Assembly (NCBI RefSeq): GCF_004346035.1
Contig: NZ_SLZN01000006.1
Span: 62,001 to 126,000, forward strand
Length of the DNA stretch: 64,000 nucleotides
Direction: 5' to 3'
Source of the DNA: Acidomonas methanolica
GTDB lineage: Bacteria > Pseudomonadota > Alphaproteobacteria > Acetobacterales > Acetobacteraceae
Of the stretch, positions 54,497 through 62,115 are shown piece after piece. The translations under genes were made by a program, and so were the position numbers. The notes beneath the pieces were generated by a model. The model was not told the DNA's origin. It worked only from the letters and a program-made list of their open reading frames with translations, and searched no databases. The stretch's first letter is position 1, and the number at the start of each line of letters is the position of its first letter.

Positions 54497-54535
54497 ATTT
54501 TGCCCGGCGCACCCTACGGGCACACCAGACAAAAT
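54497..54535. repeat. Third A/T-arm palindrome
   Basis: ATTTTG / CAAAAT arms around a CCCG...CGGG hairpin, in the 54302-54641 gap. That gap holds no gene. Confidence 0.4.
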
Positions 54536-54641
54536 CGGCTCCCCCGCGCGCCGCTGGGGCGGTCGCCTGCGGCGATCCTTGACCCGATTCACGCGCGCAT
54601 GAGGCGACGGCCTGTCTTCGAAAAACGAAAGGAGCAGGACG

Positions 54642-54794
54642 ATGACCACGCTACACGACCAGATCCAGATGCTGCGCGCCGAACTGACCAGCTTTCACCT
54701 CAGCCGTCGTGAGCGGGCCAAAATCGAGCGTGAACTGAACCAGGTATGCGCGCAATTCGCAGCAAAATGCCACGACGGGGAGGCCTCCGCGTAA
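54642..54794 (+). CDS. Small 50-residue protein
   Basis: ATG at 54642 with AAAGGAG seven bases upstream and TAA at 54792-54794. Translation begins MTTLHDQIQMLRAELTSFHL and continues SRRERAKIERELNQVCAQF, ending GEASA; the pattern is a single amphipathic helix or coiled coil. Short, but the SD and helical character support it. Function unknown. Confidence 0.55.
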   Translation: MTTLHDQIQMLRAELTSFHLSRRERAKIERELNQVCAQFAAKCHDGEASA

Positions 54795-54914
54795 GCGGGG
54801 GTCTTTTCGTCTGGTCGCCCGTACCGACGGCGGACCCCACTGACGGTCCTATCAGAAGCAGGACGCCGGTGTTTCCTCACTATCCAACTGAAAGAACGAT
54901 ATTGAATCTCCATT

Positions 54915-54935
54915 ATACGACTATTATAGTCGTAT
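54915..54935. promoter_or_regulatory. Operator palindrome upstream of an HTH regulator gene
   Basis: ATACGACTAT-T-ATAGTCGTAT, a perfect 10-1-10 inverted repeat in an AT-rich stretch, 40-60 nt before the ATG at 54975. It overlaps possible -10 sequences (TATTAT/TATAGT), so binding would block the promoter. Confidence 0.65.
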
Positions 54936-54974
54936 TTCTGGTGTGCATGCCCTGCATGTCGGATGTGATCATGG

Positions 54975-55259
54975 ATGATCACTGGCCGACAGGTAAGGGC
55001 GGCACGGGCACTCCTGAACTGGACACAGGAACGGCTCGCTGAAAAAGCCCTCGTAGCATTGACCGCGCTCAAGCGCCTTGAATCCGAGCGTGGCCTTGGT
55101 GTCCATGAGGGCACGATCGACCAGGTCCGCCGCGCGCTGGAAGCAGCGGGCATCCTGTTCATCGAGTCCGGGCAAGGGCGTGGTGTCATGTTTCTTCACG
55201 AGACTTCCGATCCACAGACGCGACAGGATGCGGGCCGTCGCAGACGCGCGCCGTCCTGA
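54975..55259 (+). CDS. XRE-like transcriptional regulator
   Basis: Encodes 94 residues with an HTH (MITGRQVRAARALLNWTQERLAEKALVALTALKRLESERG) followed by a short C-terminal segment (VRRALEAAGILFIESGQGRGVMF) typical of small regulators linked to Tn4371-like backbones. The palindrome 40 nt upstream suggests autoregulation. Confidence 0.8.
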   Translation: MITGRQVRAARALLNWTQERLAEKALVALTALKRLESERGLGVHEGTIDQVRRALEAAGILFIESGQGRGVMFLHETSDPQTRQDAGRRRRAPS

Positions 55260-55389
55260 TCGGCCTGGCCGCGCAGCCTTCCCACTCGGCCCCGCGTTGT
55301 TTTTTGCGTCAGCGCGGAACCGTCGAACGGTCGTCATTCCACGAATTTGTTATCGAACCGATCCAACAGCGCTATCACGAGGGATCGTC

Positions 55390-55653
55390 ATGACCCACCC
55401 ATCCTTCCAGGATCACCCGCCTCTGACGGCGCGTGTGAACGCCTATGACGAGCAGCATCTCGACCTTTATCTCCGCCTCCTGATCGCCGACGAGGAAGGT
55501 GCCGACTGGCGCGAAGTCGTTGCGGTGCTGTTCAAAATCGATCCTGTCTGTGAACCCGTGCGCGCCAGGGCTGTTTACGACAACCATCTTGCACGGGCGC
55601 GCTGGATGACCAAAGCCGGCTACCGGCATTTGCTGGAGCCGCGCCTGCAATAG
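55390..55653 (+). CDS. DUF2285-like protein
   Basis: Encodes 87 residues: PPLTARVNAYDEQHLDLYLRLLIADEEGADWREVVAVLFKIDP and DNHLARARWMTKAGYRHLL, matching the DNA-binding-like C-terminal domain seen in DUF2285 proteins. Start at 55390 (the longer frame upstream overlaps the regulator). Probably a regulator of element genes. Confidence 0.7.
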   Translation: MTHPSFQDHPPLTARVNAYDEQHLDLYLRLLIADEEGADWREVVAVLFKIDPVCEPVRARAVYDNHLARARWMTKAGYRHLLEPRLQ

Positions 55654-55791
55654 CCGGGCTTCGCCGGCCCACGCGCTGGTCCCCCACGGCACTCTCCCCA
55701 ATAGAAAATCAGGGTCTATGCGCTCGCGGTTCCGATCCGGCTAATTGAGGCTGCCCCCTTGCCGTATGAGGGGCCAGACAGGGAGGTCACC

Positions 55792-56010
55792 ATGCCGACA
55801 TCCTTCTGGCGTTCACAGGAAATACGCGACCGTATCAGCACTCTGGACCGTTCCGGTTTCGCCGTCGAGTTCCTGCGCCGCAACGCGACGTACCGTCGCG
55901 AGTATGCCCGCCTGCAACGACGCATCGCCCGCCGGGCAACGGACGCCGCCGCAGAGCGCGCGGCGTTCGCCGAACGCTGGGGGTTGGGCTTTTGTCCATG
56001 CTCCCGATGA
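55792..56010 (+). CDS. DUF6499-like N-terminal regulator domain
   Basis: Encodes 72 residues from the ATG at 55792 (GGGAGG upstream): ISTLDRSGFAVEFLRRNATYRREYARL and AAFAERWGLGF. In related elements this domain continues directly into a DUF2285 domain. Here the frame ends at 56010 and the DUF2285 part continues in another frame, so the gene is split by a frameshift in the run TGGGGGTTGGGCTTTT, or the two parts are made separately. Confidence 0.65.
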   Translation: MPTSFWRSQEIRDRISTLDRSGFAVEFLRRNATYRREYARLQRRIARRATDAAAERAAFAERWGLGFCPCSR

Positions 56011-56029
56011 ACCCGCCCGCCGCGGCCGC

Positions 56030-56578
56030 ATGGTCTGGAGGCCCGAGGTCTCCCCGGCCACGCTGATTCTCACGCCGGCACCCTCGGGTTTCGCGACGGT
56101 GACCCCGATCGAACCCGCCATGCTGGGGAATATCCTGGCCCGTCACGACGATGCGGATGGCGGGTGGCTTACGATCGGCGACGCGGTTGGCGATCTCTTT
56201 CTTCGGCTTCTGGACCCTTCGGCCTTGCAACGCCCCGCCGTGCTGCTGCCGCTGGACGCTGCCGGCGAGCTTCGTCTCGACGTGGCGTTGCGCTTTTTCC
56301 GGCATCTGCGTGGCAGCCGCGTTGCCCTGCTTCCACGCGCGCTCCAGCTCACGCCGCTCCAGCGTGCGCGGCAGATTCAGCTTCTGATCGCCTTCGACAT
56401 TCAGGAAATTGGTGGCGGCCCACGTGAGGTCGCCATAGCCGCCGGCCGTTCATGGCAGGCGATTTTACCTTCCATCGAGTGGAAGAACACTGCGGCGCGG
56501 CGCTTTGCGGATCGCCTGATTCAGGACGCAGAGAACCGGGTAAACGGCGGTTACCTGGATTTCTTACACGGCAAATAG
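56030..56578 (+). CDS. DUF2285-domain protein
   Basis: Encodes 182 residues from a possible ATG at 56030: MVWRPEVSPATLILTPAPSGFA, then a DUF2285 domain (LTPLQRARQIQLLIAFDIQEIGGGPREVAIA and AARRFADRLIQDAENRVNGGYLDFLHGK). The same frame is open further upstream and joins naturally to the 55792-56010 product (AERWGL...VHAPDEPARRGRMVW). DUF2285 domains are DNA-binding regulators of ICE transfer genes. Confidence 0.65.
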   Translation: MVWRPEVSPATLILTPAPSGFATVTPIEPAMLGNILARHDDADGGWLTIGDAVGDLFLRLLDPSALQRPAVLLPLDAAGELRLDVALRFFRHLRGSRVALLPRALQLTPLQRARQIQLLIAFDIQEIGGGPREVAIAAGRSWQAILPSIEWKNTAARRFADRLIQDAENRVNGGYLDFLHGK

Positions 56579-56800
56579 CATCAGCCGTTTTTCGCTCTCC
56601 TGCGCTGTTTCCCTCCATTTTTTCGACGCTGGCCTGCGCCCGGCTGCGCACGGTAACTCTTGCGCGCGTCATGGTCCGCCGAAGGTGGACACTGAGTCTG
56701 AAAAATCTTCGTCCACCCCCAACGCCTGCTTTCTTCGCCACCGTCATCCCGATCCGCCGCGACTTCGCCGCGACGCTTCAAAACCGGACGGAGGCATATC

Positions 56801-57052
56801 ATGCTCAACAGACCCACGCCCTCACCGGCGCGCTATCTGCGCACCCATGAGGCTGCGCAAATTCTCGGACTTTCGCCGCGCACACTGGAAAAATATCGCT
56901 GCCACGGTACAGGACCGACGTTCCGCAAGCTTGGTGGTCGCGTCGTCTATCTGATCGATGACCTCGACGTATGGGCAGCCGCCGGTGCGTGCAAATCCAC
57001 CTCCGACCCGAATTATGACGCGGCGCGTGCCGCCGGGCATGACCCACGATGA
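56801..57052 (+). CDS. AlpA/MerR-like HTH protein
   Basis: Encodes 83 residues, GGAGG before the ATG. HTH pattern RYLRTHEAAQILGLSPRTLEKYRCHGTGPTFRKLGGRVVYLIDDLDVWAAAG. First gene of a run in which every start overlaps the previous stop by 4 nt (ATGA). Likely a regulator of rep/par. Confidence 0.8.
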   Translation: MLNRPTPSPARYLRTHEAAQILGLSPRTLEKYRCHGTGPTFRKLGGRVVYLIDDLDVWAAAGACKSTSDPNYDAARAAGHDPR

Positions 57053-58140
57053 ATGCCGCGCCGGGTATTCCGCGTTCCAGGCGCGCAAGCGAACGCAACA
57101 GGCTCGACCCGTTCGTGGTCTCCGGCGGGGATGCCAGCCCGCGCGATCAGCGCGACCTGATGGAGCGACCGTTCTTCTCGCTCGCGAAGACAAAGCGCAC
57201 GGTGCCGATCTTCTATGAAGCCGGTGACGTCCGTGTCGAAGTCTTCGGCATGCCCGACCATGGCATGGCGACGATCTGGGACGCCGATGTGCTGATCTGG
57301 GCCGCCAGCCAGATCGTCGAGGCGGAAAATCTTGGTCTTACGACATCGCGCTTCCTGCGCTTCACGCCCTATCAGCTTCTGAGCAGTATCGGGCGTCAGA
57401 CGGGAGCGCGGGATTATGGGCTACTCAAGGCGGCACTGACCCGGCTCCAGTCCACCGTGGTCGCCACTACGATCCGCAACGGCCAGAACTGGCGCCGTCA
57501 GCAGTTCTCCTGGATCACCGAATGGGAGATCTGTGCCAGCCAGACGGGCCGCGCCGCTGGTGTCGAGATCGTCATTCCCGAATGGTTCTATCGCGGCGTG
57601 ATCGACCGCTCGCTCGTGCTTGCCATCGACCCGGCCTATTTCCGCCTCACCGGCGGCATCGAACGCTGGCTCTATCGCATCGCCCGCAAGCATGCTGGCC
57701 GCCAGCGTGCGGGCTGGACCTTCGAGATCGCCCATCTGCATGCGAAATCCGGCAGCCTGGTGCGTGTCTCGGATTTCGCCATCCAGATCCGGCATATCGC
57801 CGCCCGCCAGTCGTTGCCCGGCTATCGCCTGGGCATCGAGCGCGACGGCGCGCGCGAATTGCTCCGCATCCTGCCGGCCGACTTATCCACAATTCCTGTG
57901 GATAACCATGTGAATGGTATCGGGATTTCACACGCAACCCTTATCGGGACATCACACGCAGGACTATCGGGACTTCGCACGCACGAATCGCAGCTAAGTC
58001 TTTGGCCTGAAACGGCGATTCCGGCCCTTAACTTATCTAACTTAGAATCTAACTCTTATGTTGATGGGGCGGGCCGCCTTGCGGATAACGGCCCTGGTCC
58101 CTCCGTTTCCGGCCCAAAAGCACGCGGAGACGGGCCATGA
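57049..58140 (+). CDS. repA: Replication initiator RepA
   Basis: Encodes 363 residues of the RepA family of broad-range alphaproteobacterial plasmids and Tn4371-like ICEs: LMERPFFSLAKTKRTVPIFYEAGDVRVEVFG, MATIWDADVLIWAASQIVEAEN, RFTPYQLLSSIGRQTG, YRIARKHAGRQRAGWTFEIAHLHAKSGS. The C-terminus is degenerate and encodes DnaA boxes and iterons. ATGA overlaps with its neighbours on both sides. It initiates replication of this backbone. Confidence 0.93.
   Translation: MNAAPGIPRSRRASERNRLDPFVVSGGDASPRDQRDLMERPFFSLAKTKRTVPIFYEAGDVRVEVFGMPDHGMATIWDADVLIWAASQIVEAENLGLTTSRFLRFTPYQLLSSIGRQTGARDYGLLKAALTRLQSTVVATTIRNGQNWRRQQFSWITEWEICASQTGRAAGVEIVIPEWFYRGVIDRSLVLAIDPAYFRLTGGIERWLYRIARKHAGRQRAGWTFEIAHLHAKSGSLVRVSDFAIQIRHIAARQSLPGYRLGIERDGARELLRILPADLSTIPVDNHVNGIGISHATLIGTSHAGLSGLRTHESQLSLWPETAIPALNLSNLESNSYVDGAGRLADNGPGPSVSGPKARGDGP
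57883..57983. other. Candidate oriV: DnaA boxes and iterons inside repA
   Basis: Two DnaA boxes in inverted order (TTATCCACA 57883-57891, TGTGGATAA 57897-57905) are followed by three iteron-like copies of TATCGGGAYWTCRCACGCA at 57918-57936, 57942-57960 and 57965-57983, spaced 24 and 23 bp. All lie in the 3' end of repA, an expected site for RepA/DnaA-driven initiation. Confidence 0.6.
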
Positions 58141-58775
58141 TCGTGGCCCTCCTCAACCAGAAGGGCGGCGTCGGCAAGACGACGCTGGCGCTGCATCTCG
58201 CGGGCCAATGGGCTCGGGAAGGCCGGCGCGTGACGGTCATCGATGCCGACCCGCAGGGCTCGGCGCTGGACTGGTCGGCGCAGCGCGCACGGGAGGGACT
58301 GCCCCGCCTGTTCGGCGTGATCGGCCTGGCGCGCGACACGCTGCATCACGAGGCGCCGGAACTGGCTCAGGGGGTGGATCACGTCGTCATCGACGGTCCG
58401 CCTCGGGTGGCGGCGCTGCTGCGCTCCGCCCTGCTGGCGGCCGATCTGGTGCTGATCCCGGTGCAGCCTTCGCCGTTCGACGGCTGGGCCTCGGCCGAAA
58501 TGCTGCGGCTGCTGGCGGAAGCGCGGCTCTTCCGTCCCGGTCTGCTGGCCCGTTTCGTGCTGAACCGCTGCGCCGCGCGCACGGTGATCGCCCGCGAAAC
58601 CCGGCTGGCGCTGGTGGGGCATGAGCCGGCGGCGCTGGCAGCGCGGATCGGCCAGCGGGTCGCGTTCGCCGACATGGCGCGCACCGGCCGCTTGGTCTGC
58701 GACTTGCGCCCGCAGGGGATTGCCGCCCGCGAAATCGCCGCACTGACAGCCGAGATTGGGGGGCTGGTGTCATGA
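58137..58775 (+). CDS. parA: ParA-family ATPase of the Tn4371-like backbone
   Basis: Encodes 212 residues with Walker A NQKGGVGKTTLALHL, A' VIDADPQGSALDW and B VDHVVIDGPPR. A short ParA of the type found beside repA in these elements. Coupled by 4-nt overlaps on both sides. Independent of the Soj-type ParA at 17337-18206. Confidence 0.93.
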   Translation: MIVALLNQKGGVGKTTLALHLAGQWAREGRRVTVIDADPQGSALDWSAQRAREGLPRLFGVIGLARDTLHHEAPELAQGVDHVVIDGPPRVAALLRSALLAADLVLIPVQPSPFDGWASAEMLRLLAEARLFRPGLLARFVLNRCAARTVIARETRLALVGHEPAALAARIGQRVAFADMARTGRLVCDLRPQGIAAREIAALTAEIGGLVS

Positions 58776-59515
58776 CCCTGCTGACCGGCGACAGCGCGCT
58801 CCTGATGCCCTGGCACGGCCCCTACGACATGATCCTGGTCGATCCCCCCTATGGCGATACGTCGCTCGCATGGGACCGGCGCATAGCGGATTGGCCCGGC
58901 AAGGCGCTCGCTGCCCTGAAACCCAGCGGCTCGCTCTGGGTTTTCGGCTCCCTGCGGAGTTTCCTTGCATCCAACGCGGCATTTCGGAATGCGGGCTGGA
59001 AATATGCCCAGGAACTGGTCTGGGAGAAGCAGAACGGTTCCAGCTTCCATGCCGATCGGTTCCGGCGCGTGCATGAACTGATCGTCCAGTTCTATCGCGA
59101 CGATACGCCCTGGCGCGCCGTCTACAACGTGGTTCCGACCACGTCCGACGCACGGGCACGCACGGTACGACGGAAACACCGGCCGCCCCACATGGGTCGG
59201 ATCGATGCCGGTCGTTACGTCAGCGAGGACGGTGGCCCGCGCCTGATGCGCTCCGTGATTCCGGTCCGTAATACGCATGGCCGGGCCATCCACCCGACCG
59301 AGAAGCCGGTGGCGTTGCTGGAGATCCTGATCCGCACGAGCTGCCCACCGGGTGGCCTGGTGGGCGACTGGTTCGCCGGCTCGGGGGCTGCTGGCGTCGC
59401 CTGTCGGCTCGCCGGTCGGCGCTATGTCGGCTGCGAGATCGATCCTGTCATGGCGCAGAAAGCGCGCGACCGTATCGCGTCCGTGCTGCCGCTCGGCGAG
59501 GGAATATCGCCATGA
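58772..59515 (+). CDS. Solitary DNA methyltransferase
   Basis: Encodes 247 residues with catalytic motif VDPPYGD near residue 23, RAIHPTEKPVALLEILI near 173 and SAM motif DWFAGSGAAGVA near 198. An N6-adenine-type enzyme, probably protecting the element from restriction; no endonuclease partner. 4-nt overlaps on both sides within the rep/par/transfer run. Confidence 0.92.
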   Translation: MTLLTGDSALLMPWHGPYDMILVDPPYGDTSLAWDRRIADWPGKALAALKPSGSLWVFGSLRSFLASNAAFRNAGWKYAQELVWEKQNGSSFHADRFRRVHELIVQFYRDDTPWRAVYNVVPTTSDARARTVRRKHRPPHMGRIDAGRYVSEDGGPRLMRSVIPVRNTHGRAIHPTEKPVALLEILIRTSCPPGGLVGDWFAGSGAAGVACRLAGRRYVGCEIDPVMAQKARDRIASVLPLGEGISP

Positions 59516-59754
59516 CAGAGCGTCGCACGCTACCCGGCTTCGCGTCGCGCCCCGCCGACCCGGAACGCTGGGTCAAGGCGCCGGACAAGCCTGCGGCTGC
59601 CAACCACTTCACCGCCCGGCTGACCATCGACGTCACGCCGGCGCTGCGCGCCCGCATCAAGGTCGCGGCGTTCCAGCGCGGCATGACCGTCGCCGACATG
59701 CTGCGCGCGCTGCTCGCCCGTGAGTTCCCTGACAATCCCGGAGACGTGCCATGA
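59512..59754 (+). CDS. Ribbon-helix-helix protein
   Basis: Encodes 80 residues; the C-terminal half (HFTARLTIDVTPALRARIKVAAFQRGMTVADMLRALLAREF) is a ribbon-helix-helix DNA-binding domain similar to ParG/CopG. Located after ParA as the partner DNA-binding protein in this backbone. ATGA-coupled. Confidence 0.85.
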   Translation: MTERRTLPGFASRPADPERWVKAPDKPAAANHFTARLTIDVTPALRARIKVAAFQRGMTVADMLRALLAREFPDNPGDVP

Positions 59755-60251
59755 ACGGACGATTTTCTACGCCGCCGCATCGCCGCGCGGCGTCGCTGAC
59801 CCATGTCGAACTGACCTGGATCGAGAAGCGTATCGAGCACTGGTTGCGCTTCGGCCACCGCGTTGACGAACAGATCCTTGATGGTCGCCGCCGCATTTCC
59901 AGTTTCGCGCCGGGCAGCATCTTCGCCTTCGTCCGCTGGGCGTCGAACGATCTGGGAGCCACGGTCTCCCGCGTGGACATCGTGCGGGCGGTGGAAGCAG
60001 GAAGTCCATTCCAGACTCTGCCATTTGTGCGTCCCGGTGGCGAAATCCTCCTGCGTGTCGATAGCTGGCCGAGGGTCGAGCGCGTGCTTCGGGCGATCGA
60101 CGCTGTTGACGCGCTGGGCATCGACCCGGCGGATGCCGCGCCCGATTACTGGCGGCATCTCCACCATCGCATCACTGCCGGACATGAGCCCCGCAGCTAC
60201 ACGCGCGAGCAGCACGCAGCCTGGCTCAAGCGGCGGCAGGTGACGTCATGA
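59751..60251 (+). CDS. DUF2840 family protein
   Basis: Encodes 166 residues of DUF2840: TWIEKRIEHWLRFGHRVDEQILDGRRRISSFAPGSIFAFVRWASNDLGATVSRVDIVRA. Always found between ParA and TraF in these backbones. Unknown role, possibly in transfer or regulation. ATGA-coupled. Confidence 0.88.
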   Translation: MNGRFSTPPHRRAASLTHVELTWIEKRIEHWLRFGHRVDEQILDGRRRISSFAPGSIFAFVRWASNDLGATVSRVDIVRAVEAGSPFQTLPFVRPGGEILLRVDSWPRVERVLRAIDAVDALGIDPADAAPDYWRHLHHRITAGHEPRSYTREQHAAWLKRRQVTS

Positions 60252-60805
60252 CCCGGCGTGGCTGGTTCTTCGCCACCTATTTCGCGGTGCTCGGTGTGGG
60301 CGTTTCGCTGGCCCTGCATCCTATGCCCCGGCTGATCTGGAACGAAACGGCGAGCGTGCCCGTCGGGCTTTATCGGCTGCACACGGACCCTGCGCCGCAT
60401 GTCGGCGATCTGGCCGCTGTCCGTCTGCCCGAGCGCGAGGCGATGCTGCTGGCGACGCGCGGCTACCTCCCTCTCGGTGTGCCCCTGCTCAAACCTGTAG
60501 CGGCCATCGCAGGGCAGTTCGTGTGCCGTACCGGACAACGCATCACCATCGACGGAAAATTCGCTGGCGACGCGCGATCCGTCGATCATCGTGGTCGCCC
60601 GCTGCCCGTCTGGCGGGGTTGCCAACACCTCGATCCCGGCCAGGTCTTCGTCATGAATCCGGCCGAGCCACGCAGTCTCGATGGCCGATATTTTGGCGCG
60701 CTGCCCCTCTCCACCGTCATCGGCCGAGCCACTCCGGTCTGGCTTCCATCCGGGAGCGGCCAGGCCGTCGCCTTATCCTCCAATCCATCCGCGAAAGGAC
60801 ACTAA
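60248..60805 (+). CDS. traF: TraF, S26-family signal peptidase
   Basis: Encodes 185 residues of a LepB-like peptidase that matures and circularises the TrbC pilin in conjugation. Catalytic Ser in ETASVPVGLY, Lys in PLLKPVAAIAG, N-terminal helix (WFFATYFAVLGVGVSLAL). C-terminal RYFGALPLSTVIGRATPVW is typical. Its ATG overlaps the DUF2840 stop. Confidence 0.92.
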   Translation: MTRRGWFFATYFAVLGVGVSLALHPMPRLIWNETASVPVGLYRLHTDPAPHVGDLAAVRLPEREAMLLATRGYLPLGVPLLKPVAAIAGQFVCRTGQRITIDGKFAGDARSVDHRGRPLPVWRGCQHLDPGQVFVMNPAEPRSLDGRYFGALPLSTVIGRATPVWLPSGSGQAVALSSNPSAKGH

Positions 60806-60806
60806 G

Positions 60807-61145
60807 ATGGCACAGATCGGTCTTTTCACCCGCACCAAAACCGGCTTTGCCGGGCGTATTCGCACCCTTACCGTGACGCAGGATCTTATCCTCATTCCGG
60901 CCGATTTTTCCGACGCCGAACATGCACCGGATTATCGCATCCATCTCACCGATGCCGACGGTCCGGAGGTCGGCGCAGGCTGGAAACGCACCGGCGAGAG
61001 GGCCGGTGAATACGTCGCCGTAGCACTCGACGATCCCGCCTTCACGCAGCCCATCCGGGCCAATCTCTTCCGCACCGCCGACGACCGCGCGGTCTGGGTG
61101 CTGAACTGGACGCGCCCGTCAAAGCGCGCCGAAAGAGGAGATTGA
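60807..61145 (+). CDS. DUF736 family protein (second copy)
   Basis: Encodes 112 residues (MAQIGLFTRTKTGFAGRIRTLTVTQDLILIPADF, EVGAGWKRTGERAGEYVAVALDDPAFTQPIRANLF) starting 1 nt after the TraF stop, with GAAAGG upstream. Divergent from the DUF736 at 53975; function unknown. Confidence 0.88.
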   Translation: MAQIGLFTRTKTGFAGRIRTLTVTQDLILIPADFSDAEHAPDYRIHLTDADGPEVGAGWKRTGERAGEYVAVALDDPAFTQPIRANLFRTADDRAVWVLNWTRPSKRAERGD

Positions 61146-61149
61146 GACG

Positions 61150-61821
61150 ATGCGACCCGCGTTCTTCCTCGCTGTCGGCATCACCGCGATCGGCGTATTA
61201 GCTGCTGCCGACCAGACACGGGCGGCGTCGGTTTCGACACTCGCCGACACCGATTCTTTTGCTGCCCAAATCGCTGAGGCAGTCCGCCGTTTCGACGTTC
61301 CTACCACCTGGATACGGGCGGTGATGCGTGCTGAAAGCGGCGGTGATACCAGTGCGATTTCGTCGAAAGGCGCGCTCGGCCTCATGCAGATCATGCCCGC
61401 GACCTGGGCCGACCTGCGTGTCCGCTATGGGCTGGGAAGTGATCCATTCGATGTGCATGACAACATTCTCGCGGGTGCCGCGTATCTGCGCGAGATGCAC
61501 GATCGCTACGGATCACCGGGGTTTCTCGCAGCCTATAATGCCGGACCGGGACGCTACGAGGACTTCCGCGATCGGCAACGTCCGCTGCCGCCCGAAACCC
61601 TCGCCTATGTCGCCGGTCTTCTGCCTCTTCTCGGCCAGAACGGTGACGCAATACCGCTTCCGGCGGCGCGTCCCGATCCCCTGGCCTGGAGACGCGCGCC
61701 GATCTTTTTCGCACGCGCGAACGATGCGTCTGCCAACATCACCGCACGCGATCTGTTGCCTATTGCACCGCACTCCGCTGGCCTGTTCGTGACGGTTTCT
61801 GACAGGGAGTCGGCACCATGA
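61150..61821 (+). CDS. Lytic transglycosylase
   Basis: Encodes 223 residues with a signal peptide (FFLAVGITAIGVLAAADQTRA) and an SLT domain: catalytic Glu in RAVMRAESGGD, GALGLMQIMPATW, AAYNAGPGRYEDF. Opens peptidoglycan for assembly of the conjugative type IV secretion channel. AGAGGAG precedes the ATG. Confidence 0.93.
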   Translation: MRPAFFLAVGITAIGVLAAADQTRAASVSTLADTDSFAAQIAEAVRRFDVPTTWIRAVMRAESGGDTSAISSKGALGLMQIMPATWADLRVRYGLGSDPFDVHDNILAGAAYLREMHDRYGSPGFLAAYNAGPGRYEDFRDRQRPLPPETLAYVAGLLPLLGQNGDAIPLPAARPDPLAWRRAPIFFARANDASANITARDLLPIAPHSAGLFVTVSDRESAP

Positions 61822-62115
61822 CCATGCCGAATCCGCCTCTCCTTACCGCCCATTCGCAGCCGGTCGCAGGTCAGCGCATAATCGTGGTCCGGCGTGGTCC
61901 AGCGTTTCTCATGACGGATCGTAGCAGGGATCAGGGACCGCACTGGGTCTGGGCAAAGGAGAGGCGAGATAAAAGGGCGCACATTGCGCCTCGGTTGGGG
62001 TGTTGGTTTTCCAGCGTTTTTTCCTTTCCTACACAATGTTTCTCCCTCTCCGCCAATGTTTGCCGACCCTACTTTTCCTTGTTGCACCTGTCTTTTTCGC
62101 ACATTGGGGGCGCCA
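61822..62115. other. Non-coding region before the relaxase, oriT candidate
   Basis: No gene I can support; frames running in from the transglycosylase stop lack protein-like content. It contains a 6-3-6 inverted repeat GGCGCA-CAT-TGCGCC at 61976-61990 with nearby T/C-rich tracts and a related CGCACATTGGGGGCGCC just before the relaxase ATG. oriT often lies beside the relaxase gene. Confidence 0.4.
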
